64,000 nucleotides of DNA. It comes from Apostichopus japonicus (lineage: Eukaryota > Echinodermata > Holothuroidea > Aspidochirotida > Stichopodidae). Under the pieces are notes generated by a model. That model was not told the origin of the DNA. It saw nothing but the letters and a program-made list of their open reading frames with translations, and ran no database searches. This document shows, piece after piece, positions 12,001 to 24,300 of the stretch (the first letter of the stretch is position 1; every line of letters starts with the position of its first letter). The DNA is taken from positions 16,347,001-16,411,000 of the forward strand of contig NC_092566.1 of assembly GCF_037975245.1 (NCBI RefSeq), given 5' to 3'. A program made the translations under genes and the position numbers.

Positions 12001-15000
12001 ACAAGACAAAATATGTGGCAGGTGTTGCAGACTAATTGGTAAAAAGAGGTCATTTTACGACCAAGTCAGGTCGATTACGTAATCTCAAGAAACTTTTCCA
12101 TGATAGCGTACTGAGGTTGGGGTCTATACAGCAGACCTTTAATATCAAAGTGGCGTTCTATATTTTTTATCCTAATGCGTTGCACATAAAGCCATTGTGT
12201 GGCATAAATGTGACAGTACTTCCATGCTGTGATGGGGTCCATATTAAGAATCTCAATTTCTTCCTGTGTTTATATGGTTGCCTCTTTGGTTGGTATTCAG
12301 AAGACCAGGCGAGATTTAAGGATCCATTTCTGCTTTATTCCTTTTGCATTATCACAGGAAAACTCTGATCTCAAATACCACCTTATTATCACTGTTAAAG
12401 GAATTGTCTGGTGGAAGATTTTGATACATTGTCCTTGTAGTTATTATTTTTCTCTTTCTAACCATCTAAAAATTGTCCCCATTCGACGTTTTCTTCTTGT
12501 AGAAATCTGGTTTTCAAATTCACCAGTTTCTCACCAAAAGTACCGTTTGTTCGAACGCTTCAATATGGTGATTGACGTAGTGCTTGCAGATAGGCAAAAC
12601 AGGCGACTTGAAGTTAGCACTCCCAATTCCCCAGCAAATTAACTCACGTGTAAGCACATTGAATTGCCTCATATACTCGCGAACGTATATACTACGATGC
12701 TCAGTTGGTGTACTTGTAAAGCGTTACACATAGTACACTCACACTCAAACCACAGTTCATTAACTGTTCGTCGAAATCGCTGAAATAAATTTCACGGATC
12801 AAATTAACAGTAAAAGGAAACTTATAAAGTATTCGTTAAACCGAAAGATGAAACTTGGCGGGATCGATGTCATCGCAGAACTGTCCAATTGTAAACGTTA
12901 GAGTAGCCTATACATGCGAACATTCTTCGCGCTGGAGCTGGATACCGCGATGTATAAACAACGAAGAGCCTGCTGTTAAAACTTATCTTGTGTTACACAA
13001 AGACCACGAAACCACCGATCTACTACATATATTGCGGCTTTAGGAGTTTTTTAAATTATATCTAATTTATAAGAAATTTCACCGGAAATTATTGAAGAAA
13101 TTGATCGAATCGTTGTCAGAGCAGAATATAGCACTGAGAAGCTTAGGCTTCGCAGAACTGTCCGATTGTCAACGTTTGAGTATAGCCTACATGAGAATAT
13201 TTTTCGCGTTGGAGTTGGATAGCGCGATGTATAGCCTGAACAACTCAGAGTCTGCTGTTAAAATTTACCTTGTGTTACACAAAGACCACGGAACCACCGC
13301 TCAAGTACATGGCGGCTTAAGGAGGTTTTGAAAACATATCTAATTTTTAAGAAATTTCACCGGAAATTAAGGAAGAAATTTATCTGTATGCAAACGCTGT
13401 TTTTGTTGTGATTACCGTATAGGTACTGTGCGGAGGGTGGGTTATGACGCAATCTGCTATGGCAGAGCTGACGTCACGTATTGTACTGTTCAAATCATAT
13501 TTGAAATGTCTATCCATAACGATTAAAAAATCGTTTCTCTGTCAAACGCAACATTAGCGTTCTCATACTTTGACAACATGTTTGGAAAATTATTTACTAT
13601 TTTTTTAAGGTAACTTCTTTGGGCCACCAGACAATCCATTTAAGCTTCATTGTAAGTATCTCTTTGCAGATGATATGTTACCCCTGGTCAATGATAACCT
13701 GTCCCAGAGACATTCCCTCCAGGCGGCTGCAGTTATATACTGCGCGCAATGACAAGTTACCTCCTTGGATCACGAGTCGGACCCCTTAGCCTATTGTCCA
13801 CCACGCTCTCTAATATATCCTACACATATATCCTACACAAACAAGCATTTCTTATGTATATTTCCTAATGAAAGTGCAGATAATTGGCTTCAAAGTCAGC
13901 AATGATAAGGTGAATGACTCTAAAGACCCTTCATCTCACTTGACATGTTACTTTAAAAGAGGGATTTTACACAAACTTTTCCTTCATCTCGTAGGATACA
14001 TTACAGAATCTAATGCAGTGGTAACAAACTATTTGAAAGAATTCTGTTAACAGAGAAAAATATTGATTTCAGTTTAGAGCAGCTCGGTATACTACATGCA
14101 TGACCACAACTTTAGGTGTGAGCGTCACATCCAGTATTAAAGAACTTACGAAAGCGCTTTACATTACGAACCACAAATACTGTACAAATGGCTTCAACGC
14201 CTAGTATTGGTCTGTAACACATTCATAGCATGTTAACCTAGACATTTAAAACCTACTGAAATACCTGCAGTACTACAAAAATATTTCAAGATGAATTCTT
14301 CATCTATCTATCATCTATCAGGTATTAACAAGAATTGACTGTTTCATACATTACATCTGGAATGAAACTGGAGGAAACAGAACATGGATATATAGTGGAA
14401 CTATAGTTATGAAACCAAATTTGCTAATACTAGTAATTTCTCTCGGTGATATTTTGAGAGGGAGGATGTTGGATGGTGGAGAGAGGTAGTGTAAATTGTC
14501 TATTATTTGCATCACTTCTTACAGTGGTTTTTTACTTATTGTTAAAAACATTTGCTGTAATTTTTATGATGATCTTGTTTGATGACCATTTCAGGAGATT
14601 ACTTCATTTTAAATGGAACCAAGTCATGGATAACCAATGGGCCAGATGCAGATGTCCTTGTAGTGTATGCTAAAACCAACCCTAATGCAGAAGCAAAGCA
14701 TGCCATTACAACATTTTTAATTGAGGAGGTATGTTTCATATATTTTTCTTGTACAGAGAGGATGCAATTTTCCAACAAATTCTGGTTGCATATATTTGAC
14801 CATATTTCATTTTCCTCTTCATGCATTCATTCAACATGTAATTATATGTCGCAATGTTTGCTGTGAAATTGGTCATATCATGTGTCCCCCCTCACCCCCC
14901 CAAAAAAACCTTATTTGATGTGGTGGTCTTCAAATTGTCACGGTTGTTGTTGTTGTAAAATGAATAAATTAATATAAATAATTGGTCTGAAAAGCAGCTT

Positions 15001-15866
15001 TTTGTGAAAAGTTTTCCCATTCCAAAATCTGTAAGCATTTTTCTCTGCGACAATTCAGACCAAGAATTGTCTACATGCAACAACAATGCACACGGTTGTG
15101 GTTCTTACAAGCTGAAGACAACAGCCAGCTGTTCATTTGGCATCATGACATCACTACCAGTGCATTGTGGGTTTTATGCTTGCATTATGGGTAATTGTGT
15201 AGACTGTTTTCTCTCACCTAATATTAACTGTGATCATCTATTACCTTTTTTCAGTGGACTGATATTTTCTGTTGTAGAAATAAAAAAATTGCTCCATCTG
15301 GTTAGATGTTTGAAGTTCTGTGTAATCTTTGAAGCTCGCAAAGTTACCATGTAAAATCCATTTGCATTGTTTTTTTTTAAATCTCTCAACAGGGAATGGA
15401 AGGATTCAGCAGAGGTAAAAAGCTAGATAAACTTGGAATGCGTGGATCAAACACAAGTGACCTTATCTTTGAAGATTGTAAAGTTCCTGGTAAGTACTTG
15501 TCCACACTGAGAATTGCCTCACTTTATATTTAGTTGAGTGGACTATGTGATTTCTTTAACATACCATATAAATTGCAGATAAGCAAAGGCAGGATCAGGT
15601 GTCTGTAAGCAGGAAGAAAGGCGGTATCATTTGGATGTGAATGATATGGGTCTTTAATAGTTGGGCAAGTTGGTGAGACATATACACCCTGGTGGTAACA
15701 AGTTGCTGCCGGCTAGGGGGTGGAGTGTATCCCCACTGAGTGTTCCTCTTTCCCCCCTTGTGGGAAAATTGAATTCGAAGATTATCTTCATGGAAATGGT
15801 ACCTCATTTGAAGTTAGAATTCTCGATGTAAGATAAGAACAGCTGTTTACTGGAACTGTTGTATTG

Positions 15867-15926
<60 letters not shown>

Positions 15927-18900
15927 TCAGTGTTGTAGCTACGCCGGTCAGCGCCGGTCGGACTTGGCCAGCAGTAACGTTTGCCAACTAGTACTCAAAT
16001 TAAGAAGTTCTAATACCGACCGGCACTCGCGCTTCTGATCGACAAAATTCAGTAAATAGTGTCACGAAATGACTGTAACACAAATCACACTCTCACTCAA
16101 AACTTATTTCATCTTTGGAAAACTAATATAAATAACAAAATTGAAGGTCACTGTGCTGTTCTACTTCAACTATGACCACTGCTACTATGAGCAAACTGAA
16201 TTACTGAATAACTCTACTCAGTACCTTAGCGCTATCTGGAATACCACTTACGTGAACAATCGTCGTATTACTCGTATTGTTCTTCTGACGTCTTCTGTTT
16301 GTACAAACTATGTCACCATTTTGCATCTGAGCACTGTGCATTAGCCAAAAATTTTCCCTTATACCCCTCACCCAGGACGCAGAATTCGCAGGCAACCGCC
16401 ACTTCAAATAATTCAACCGCCACCTGCAAAATCCTAACTATAACCCTGATATAGATATATATATATACCACTTTTCTGTGCAACAATTTGTAGTTTTAGC
16501 TAGATGACCAAAGCATTGTCAAGAATTTTTTTAATACAACTACCTCAAAAACTGAACATTTTGGCAAAATTTGTAAATCCAGCTGGAGGTTTACAAAGGA
16601 ATGAAGGAGGAGAAGAAGAGAAAAAGAAAGAAAAGGAGATATCAGGGAAATATGAATGCCTGGTACCTCTAATATTTTATTACGAAGGAAGTACAACCTC
16701 AAGTGATTGGGAATCCCCCTTGGGTCATGACTGTTACTGTAATGTGACCTTATATATTGTAGATATTGTGGAAAGAATGGTTACATTCCATTGTACACAT
16801 GCATCTGCTCAAAGACATTCGCAATATCTTTCATGTGAATCGCCGTCTTCGTGTCCGTTGTGAAACTGTTAGACTATTTACCGGCCGGTACCTCATTTCT
16901 CCCGCAGCTGCAAATGTTCTAGGAGGCCAAGATATGGGTGTATATGTACTTATGAGTGGCTTAGACTTAGAGAGACTATTGGTCTGCGCTGGAGGGATCG
17001 GGTAAGTGCTACAAACAAGAAAAAGAAAAAGAAATAAAGTTTTGCTTTGCTTATTGCTCTTGCATTCCATCTCTGTTTATTGCAGCTTCAAATGTATTAG
17101 GCCCTTTGAACAAAGGCGTATATGTACTGTTTACAGGATTGGATGTTGAAAGACTACTTGTTGCTGCATTTGGTCTAGGGTAAGTGGAAACTAGGTAATC
17201 AGCTCCACCACTCTTGGAAATCTAAGGGCTCTCTGCACATTTCTATGTTAACCATCATCCTCTGCTCCTGAACGTGTATGACTGGTATTGCCTTGATGCT
17301 AACACGCTTGGTCTATACTTCTCAGAAACAGAGATTCCCTTGAACTTCTCACTACTAGAGCGTAGCGAAAATTCATTGATCAATGAAGTTTTTGACACGC
17401 ATTTCTTAATTTAATTAGGAATGGGATTATTTGTATACTGGTTGATTTCTCGTGTGAGGGGCAGTAACAGGTTTGTGGCACTGGTGGTCGGAGGGCAAGA
17501 GTGTACCAGGTGGTGGGGGGAGGGGGAGGCAGGGTGGCATGGTCGCCCAGAGAATTTTCTTAAACATCCTTATGTCAATCATCGTAAATTAGATTATAAT
17601 GCTATGTTAAATATGTTGAAGACCTTACTTGTTGCTATGATTTAGTGTTCACAGCTAAGTTTTCAATGTCAGATGATGGCATGGCTTAAAAATATTGGAT
17701 TGCAATTATTGCATATTAGATTCCTTCTCTGAAATAGTGAGGCAGCAATGTTGGTCATATTCTTGTAAGGCAGTCACAAAAAACACATAGGCGGCCACCT
17801 CACAAAATGAATACCAGGGGAAACCCTGCATAGTATTGGACGAGAGACTATGTCTTGTCTATGAAAGAGTAAATTTCAAGAAGTAAACAAGTGAGCATCT
17901 TTAACAAATAAATCATAAAAGTGATTTTATTAATTCTAGTATCGTAGGTCCTATTTGTCTGTATGAATATGTTATATGCAAGTGACACTATTGTGACTTT
18001 TTGGGAATTGCATGGAGAGATTGAAACAAACTTTGGTTTTACATTTTCGATACAGTTCAAGAGTTATTCAACATTGCGAGAAAACAAAAAAACTTCATAA
18101 AATGACCCAAAATGACCCATCCAAAACTTTTGACTGTTAATATCTAAGTTCAGAACAACTTCTATGTATCAAAATGTCCTCTATCTTCAATTTGGGGTAT
18201 ATTGATCGACAACTGAGAGAGAAGTTGAGCATTCTTAGTGAATTTCAAGAATGCATCTACTGACCTCAAAAAACCTTCAAACAACCAGGAATCCCTACAT
18301 GTAATTTCCTCATTACCCCTATAGTTGGCACCATTCAACCAAATCTTGGTAATACTATCATGCTGAATACGATTGAATGAGGGTATTTTATAATAATGCA
18401 GAAGCAAAACATTTCACGTCTAATGATCACACATAAATCACTGTCCATTATAGTCTGTGAATTAAAGTGAAGAGTCTAAAAGTAAAAGTTACACGAGTCA
18501 TCTACATTGCTTGATTCATTCCAAAGTTCCATGTGCTGGTCTACATTATGTACTCATTGCTTTCTTTAGATATTAATTTCATTCACTGAATAAAAAAATT
18601 CAATCAAATGTATTTTTTTAGCTTCATGCCAGCAATAGGATATATCCCAGGCTGAACTTCAACACTATTTGCCCTTAATATAAATCTTTATGGTTTCTAA
18701 TTGAACTGTATGATTTGAATCTTGGGAGGAGCTTTCTTAATAATCTATATTTTAATTGGCGCATGTATTCTCTGAAGATTGAAATGATTGAAAAAGTTAC
18801 CTGCTCTGTAACATTTATTCGGCTGTATAATATGAAAGTGATAGTTTCTGATCAGTAATACTTTCCTAAACAATTACACAGTAATGAATATATGTTTAAT

Positions 18901-21391
18901 AGTGATACATAACTGCCAGATTTCTCTTCAAAGAAAATTCAAGAAAGTTTCATTTTCTCAAACTGATTTTTATTTCTCTTCATTCCTAACAGACTGATGC
19001 AGGCAGCCTGTGATGTGGCATTTCCATACTTGCATGAACGCAAAGCTTTTGGAAAACCTATCGGAGAATTTCAAGTAAGTAGAGAGTTGAGACCATTGTC
19101 AGGTTCGTGGTAAGTGGTAACATGTACAGAATAAATTCATGTCCTACATAATATGTTACAAACATGACCTCTGATATATACATGGTTCGCACATGGTCTG
19201 GAAAATGGGAAAAGTGTGGAAAAAGTGCGGAAAAGGAACAACCTCTCTTGTAGGTCTTGAATTTGTGAAGTTTAGGAAGAAAGTCTTATGACTTTTGCAT
19301 ACAAAATTTTTGCATATGAAGAGAATAAATCAAACTGGTGCAAAGATATGTCATGTCATGTTTGGGGTTTTCAAGGTTCACAAAATATTTAGGTGTAGGT
19401 AGGGGAATAAACTTTTAAGGATACAGTGTTGGTGGGACAAACATTTTAAAATGAGGGCTTATGGCTACGAGGTCGTTCAATGTAATTCCAATGTTGGGGG
19501 GGGGGGGGCAAAGATCAAAGTTTAGAAGTCAAATGTTGCTTTTTGATGCACATGTGGTCCATATTGAAGTCTAAAACTAGTTTTTGCTAATAAATACTAT
19601 TGGAGTTTGAAATATTCCCAGATTGAAGGTTTCTTTCCCTACTGATGATGCAGAGGCCAATTTTTTAAGAATATTTTTCTTGTTGTCCCTCAGACAACCA
19701 GGCCTTACTGGTTTGTTGTCTGATCATCGTTTACATAAAACTAGAATGACCTATCATTATGCTGATGCTGCGTATTAGCATGTCTGGACATTTTAACTGA
19801 TCAGTAATGCTGCGGCGCAGTACAGTTTGTAACTCAGTTTTCATGAATGATGTAAAGCTAAGTGGAAAGAAATTTGATAGTTTGTCTTTTGTCAGGGAAT
19901 AATATAGCGTTCAAATTTCTGTAGCTCTTTTCAATTTTGTCTGTTATCAAGTACTATGGGATTCTGTGGACAAAAGCTGTCAAATATCTGTCTACTTGTA
20001 TAGCCATTTTCCATAGCATTTTGCGAATCCGATACTGGATAAACAGCTTTCCTTGCTTATGAAATATATAATTATTGTGAGGTTTATCTGCATAACAAAG
20101 TTAGTTGGCCCTCCATCATATTTTTTATATTAAAACATCTAACAGATTTATCTTTTAACCAAACTAACTCAATGACAAAAGTTTGATGTATATAAAATAT
20201 TTTACAATTTTGGAAAAGAAAAGATTTCGCAGACGAGCTGTCAGTTTATCGCAGACAGTTGGACAAGCTTTAAAAAGTAAGACATTTGTAATCAATACAA
20301 ATCTTTCTCTCCTAGTTTATGCAAGGAAAGATGGCCGAAATGTACGTCCGACTCAACTCAACGCGATCGTATGTTTACAGCATTTGCAGGGCAGTGGACA
20401 ATGGTCACATAAACAGTAAGGATTGTGCAGCTGCTGTGTATTATGCCTCGGACTGTGCCACAAAAACTGCCCTAGATGCCATTCAGTGTTTAGGTAATAA
20501 TTAGGTTTTAATTACTTCCTGTTTATTATTAAGAAGTCCTAATTCTCTAACCACTTGTGAAAAGAGAATGTACTTATAATACATACATTCATATTAGCCA
20601 ACTTATTATAAGAAATAGTCACACAGGTGTAGTCACAAGCTTAAGCCATTGTATTCCTTAATGAGTTACTTCAATTAGCTTCCCTCTCAGTAAATGATTG
20701 GAATATGCCAATTCCGAAAACAAAAAAGATAGATTATAGAGAAAGTTTAAAAAGGTGTGAAAAATGAAAGACAAAAAGAAAGAAACAGAACAGAACCAAA
20801 ACGGTTGCTGCAGAAATGAAGACTGAAGCAAGTCTTTTCCAGGTGTTTTGTATGTTTGCACAGGTTTTACAAACAGCAAGATTGCAGTTCATGAGGGGAA
20901 AAATGGGGTAAAAAGTTTGGTAACCTTGCCGAGTACTGTCAACTAGGTATTAGTTTGAACTTGAGATTCGAAATTCTCCAAATGTTGATTGCCTAAAATC
21001 CCGTTTAATAACTTATTTTTTACGTGTCTTGTATTGTGTTCTTGTAAAGCGCTTGGAGCCTTTTTTATTGGGGGGGGGGGGGGATGGGAGCACTATAGAA
21101 ATATCTTCAAATTCAATGTATGTATGTATGCAACACATCAAGCCCCCAACTTGCTGCCCCACACCTCTCCTGCATTAGGAATGTAATCACCCTACATAAT
21201 AATATTAATTTAACGCATATAATAATGTTGCATTTGTTTTTTATGCAGGTGGCAACGGTTATATCAATGAGTATGTCACAGGGAGACTTCTTCGAGATGC
21301 CAAGCTTAACGAGATTGGAGGCGGCACTCAAGAGATCAGAAAGATGATAATTGGCCGATCAATCAATGCCACTTATCTGTACAACAAATAA
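6081..21391 (+). CDS. IVD: Isovaleryl-CoA dehydrogenase, mitochondrial (11 coding exon positions)
   Basis: FAD-dependent acyl-CoA dehydrogenase that oxidises isovaleryl-CoA to 3-methylcrotonyl-CoA in leucine breakdown, in the mitochondrial matrix, passing electrons to ETF. Coding exons: 6081-6242, 8786-8875, 9729-9780, 10730-10899, 11445-11538, 14595-14728, 15393-15489, then 16908-17001 or 17086-17179, 18993-19074, 20316-20493, 21249-21391. Every junction keeps frame and gives 431 residues, close to the about 425 of vertebrate IVD. The N terminus ([20 protein letters not shown]) is a basic, serine-rich matrix-targeting leader. Both acyl-CoA dehydrogenase signatures are present: [13 protein letters not shown] (169-181) and Q382-D401 with GGNGY. 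Glu288 in GLDLER is the IVD-type catalytic base. At the position where MCAD has its catalytic Glu there is Gly409 (IGGGT), which argues for IVD over other family members. Intron 2 has a GC donor. Introns carry several transposon remnants. Confidence 0.96.
6282..6552. mobile_element. MITE with about 9-bp TSD in IVD intron 1
   Basis: GTGGCTATTCTTACGAC near the left end matches the reverse complement of GTCGTAAGAATAGCCAC near the right end. AATACTAAT flanks both sides (6273-6281 and 6553-6561). A 9-bp duplication would fit a Mutator-like insertion, but the exact borders are uncertain because the outermost 3-4 bases of the termini differ. Two copies of ATGCGCAGTTGCT lie inside, flanking a telomere-like stretch. 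Non-coding. Confidence 0.7.
6393..6440 (+). repeat. Degenerate telomere-like (TTAGGG)n tract
   Basis: About 48 bases of diverged GGTTAG/GGGTTA units lie inside the MITE at 6282-6552. This is an interstitial telomere-like sequence carried by a transposon, not a chromosome end. Confidence 0.7.
7287..7510 (+). repeat. 42-bp palindromic minisatellite, about 5 units
   Basis: Five-plus units of 42 bp in IVD intron 1. Each includes TTCGCAGGGCTGCCCTGCGAA or a variant, a near-perfect palindrome able to form a hairpin. Because 42 is divisible by 3 the array stays open for 79 codons ([18 protein letters not shown] repeats), but this is a by-product of period and composition; I do not call it a gene. 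A diverged related unit lies at about 6698-6755. Confidence 0.8.
8876..8877 (+). other. Non-canonical GC splice donor of IVD intron 2
   Basis: Exon 2 ends AGA-AAG and is followed by GCAAGT. The reading frame and the start of exon 3 ([11 protein letters not shown]) require the junction exactly here, so this is a GC-AG intron. The strong exon-side AAG and the +3 to +6 AAGT are typical of functional GC donors. Confidence 0.85.
10202..10665 (+). mobile_element. 5'-truncated non-LTR retrotransposon, 3' end
   Basis: The frame 10202-10363 reads as the C terminus of a LINE reverse-transcriptase polyprotein, with the typical block [20 protein letters not shown] and KRKLKHYLL before a stop. A pyrimidine-rich 3' UTR follows, ending in AATAAACTTGAAACTTGATAAA, a short-repeat tail as in CR1/L2-type elements. 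It lies in IVD intron 3, in the gene's own orientation, just upstream of exon 4. Confidence 0.75.
12399..13639. mobile_element. Candidate TTAA-flanked non-autonomous DNA transposon
   Basis: ATTGTCTGGTGG near the left end faces CCACCAGACAAT near the right end, and the ends abut TTAA at 12395-12398 and 13640-13643. TTAA duplication is characteristic of piggyBac and Kolobok; the termini starting with A rather than CCC fit Kolobok better. The inverted repeat is short (about 12-16 bp with mismatches), so the call is moderate. The interior contains a 277-bp tandem duplication and no transposase. Confidence 0.5.
12874..13378. repeat. 277-bp tandem duplication
   Basis: Two diverged copies start at 12874 and 13151, both beginning CGCAGAACTGTCC and sharing TGTGTTACACAAAGACCACG and AAGAAATTTCACCGGAAATT. 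Short open frames on the plus strand in each copy (for example 12855-13043 and 13092-13331) differ by frameshifts and stops, so I treat them as non-coding repeat inside the TTAA-flanked element. Confidence 0.75.
15869..15924. repeat. (TA)n microsatellite in IVD intron 7
   Basis: About 28 uninterrupted TA dinucleotides, likely polymorphic in length. It lies about 1 kb upstream of exon 8a. Confidence 0.95.
16908..17001 (+). CDS. IVD: IVD alternative exon 8a (canonical-like)
   Basis: 94-nt exon with acceptor CCCGCAG and donor GGTAAG. It encodes residues 267-298, [20 protein letters not shown] then [12 protein letters not shown]. The phase is identical to that of exon 8b, and Glu288 is the predicted catalytic base. 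It retains the [11 protein letters not shown] core seen in vertebrate IVD, so it is probably the default exon. Confidence 0.9.
17086..17179 (+). CDS. IVD: IVD alternative exon 8b (tandem duplicate)
   Basis: Also exactly 94 nt, with acceptor TATTGCAG and donor GGTAAG. It encodes [20 protein letters not shown] then [12 protein letters not shown]. Compared with 8a, 11 of 32 residues differ, among them M282F, C293A and G295F around the active-site helix, while the catalytic Glu288-Arg289 pair is kept. The intron between the two is only 84 bases. Including both shifts frame and reaches TGA at 17147-17149; skipping both gives a stop as the second codon across the exon 7/9 junction. Only one-or-the-other use yields full-length protein. 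Confidence 0.88.
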
Positions 21392-24300
21392 ATAATTGTC
21401 ATGTATACATCGAGAGATGGGTTAAATATGCCAAAAATGTGGGGTTTTGTAAATGAATGGAAATGGAAAGAGATTTTTTGCAGAGTTTATAGGTTTCAAT
21501 GTATGTTCTTTAACCATGAGATGACATGACTGAGTTAAGGCAGAGATTTATTCAGTTTATATAAAGCACAAATAGATACATACATATATATCATACTTGT
21601 AAACTTTTCTTAACCAAGTCCACCACAGTTTGTTCTGTCAAAGAGAATAGACAGTGGCAAACAGTAATTGATATCAATAAGCCTTTCATATACTACAATG
21701 GGATTCCTTTATTTAATGTATTCGTTAATGCATTCGTTTAGCCACTCTTTCCCATAGTCCACAGTGAGTGTCCTAGAGGGGTGGACCGGGCTAAATTGCT
21801 CCTGGCACAGTTGTCCATGGGGTATGAGGCAGCTGCGCTAGGGCCTAGAACAAGTTACCTCGGATGTATTTTTGTACCTTTGCCATTTAAATTGGCTCCT
21901 CAACTTTGAGGAGCCTTCAGAACTTTTGACCAACCATAGCACCAGTCCAGATGAGAGCTGGTAAACTGGTAGGCCAATCCACCCTGGGGTGTCCTAAAGT
22001 AACATCCATTTATTATTATGATTATTTATATATTCCACCACATGAAATGGGTTTAATATAGAGGATGTTATGGTAATTAAAGTATTTAATAATGATTAAT
22101 TAATTCTAATGAAGTATTAAAAATTCACTTTTTATATAGTATTGTAAAAGCAGAATGAAAACAGTGAAATTGAAGAGACAACTCATCTAACTCAAGTGAT
22201 CAAAATAAGTTTTCAAAGAGAATGTGGGAAACAGAAACGAATGATGGCATTATATATTGGCATATTCAGTGTACGATATGTTGATATGAGTACGTTCTTG
22301 TTCGGTCTTCACACTATACTGTACAGATGTATCTTACACTAGTCGTATGGGGACTTCCTTCGTGGTCAGCAACCCCACCCCTTCCTGGTTAGCCTATATT
22401 ACCTTGACGGGTGACACCTATATTAATACGCATTGAGAAGTGCCTGAGCACACAGGGATTGTCACATACAGTATAGTCTGAGCACTTGCATTCTAACCGG
22501 GGAAATAATCAGTTCTAACCAATCAGGATCATAATTCGACAATAGACCTGATATATGCCAAAATGGAAGAACTCCATTCCACGGACGCTTACAAGGGACA
22601 TCACATTGACAATTTAAACCTCCAGATAGAACGGTATACTGTAGGCCTATTACTGTTTCGACCAAACAGACTTGTCAACAGGATGCCCGCCGGTCAAGTC
22701 AAATTAAGCCGCTAAAGATTTTAGTCTGGAAAAATAAAATGAAATAGAACCAACCAATGTTTTTTTACTGGCCCGTGCATTGCACATATCAGAACCCATT
22801 TACTATAGCATGACATAAGGTACATTTCTTCTTGACACTGTCAGCAGTCATCCGATAATAGTAGCTGACATTGTTTTGTATGATACGATTCTACTCTGCT
22901 CAACGTCATTGGCACTTAGGCCTTTATTAACTGGGCATGTCACTTTGAGGTCAAAATAATCTTACAGCTAAGTAATTTGTCATTAAAATCTATGCCATAT
23001 CTGTTATCAATCGATTAGTTTAAAAGTTGACAATCTTATCTCGTCGTTTTGTCGTCAGTAAAGTCCGAACTCCTTTTGCTATCTTTAATATATGTTTCGC
23101 ATGAAACAACTTGTTTAGATGCCAATATTCCTAACGGTGAAGTAATGTCTAAGCTACTTCCTTGTGGTTTCAAAACCTGTGCTTCCAAAGGTCAGATTGT
23201 GATAGGCCAGAACTAATTAAAGATGCAATCATGGAGCGTTACCTTAAGTGTTTTCTGAACGAGGCAACTTATAACTATTCATTTGATCACCGTATGATAA
23301 CGAAATAAATGAACAAAATGGAAAAGCTTGCTTCTTATAGAATGCAAACATTTTGACGACAAACCTTTGCAAAAGGCAATTTTGACAGCTGATAATTCTC
23401 TTTACGGCAACCTCACAAACCATGACGCACAGATTCATGAGTGTTATTGAAAGAAAATAATTTTTTGTTTACAGTAATTTATAACGATTATTTTGTCATT
23501 TTGTTGTTGTCATTGTCAGCAATATGATCGTCATTGTTATTATTTTGGGGCTGTTTTATATCGCAGATATTTCTCATTCCGCAAGAGTGAGGGACGGAAC
23601 AAGAGCCAACTATACAGGAACGAATTTTTTTGGCGCATCAACTGTAATACTATTGATATAACGGCTTGCTCTCCCTTGTACTGTATCTCTCGAAATTGCC
23701 GTTTGGTATTTTTATTTATGAATTTTTATTTTTCGCATAACGGGATAACGCCTGTCCCCAGAGCCTGTTTATCTTCCTATTTACTGTTCGATGTTATGCC
23801 CCCACGATGGGTTTGGAGCCCTCTTTATAACAACAAGGGGTATCCAGTCTAGAATTCGTTGATGGTCATAGCATAAGCATAGGAACGGGGAAGGGCAGAT
23901 GTCTAGGGACGCACTCCATGGCAGTGCTAAATCATTGAGCCGAATCCTTTGTCTTTTATCAAAGAGTGTTTAATTTAATGAAATGGTCAAGTTGTCGTTT
24001 AATATACCTCATATAATACGTGAAATTTTCGATTTTCTTCATCATGTGGACGTCGAAAAAATGACTTTCGATGAACAAAAATTCATAAACACTTTAGAAG
24101 TGTTCTCTGCTATTAAAGCAAATTCTAGTTTATGCACGGAAGCCCACGTTTGACAACGAAAAAAGATATATTTCTATTTGGCTTCTCCGCTAAATAAAAC
24201 AGAATAACGCGTTAATTTATTGTTTGCCGGAAGATGACGAAAAAGTCATATTCCTGTGTAGACACAAAACTGAAAATACAAAACCAAACATGATATCTTT

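Noticed and set aside
12036..12642. Two overlapping plus-strand frames of 110 and 137 codons
   Set aside because: They run across the left end of the TTAA-flanked repeat, lie between IVD exons 5 and 6, and show no domain or splice support.
15925..16050. CAGTGTTGTAGCTACGCCGGTC as a hAT terminus after the (TA)n tract
   Set aside because: No inverted partner or target duplication could be found nearby.
18162..18407. 81-codon minus-strand frame in IVD intron 8
   Set aside because: Looks protein-like in composition but has no recognised motif and no continuation up- or downstream; too weak to call.
23493..23852. 119-codon frame between IVD and the GPCR gene
   Set aside because: Cysteine- and tyrosine-rich low-complexity start, no domain, no splice partners.
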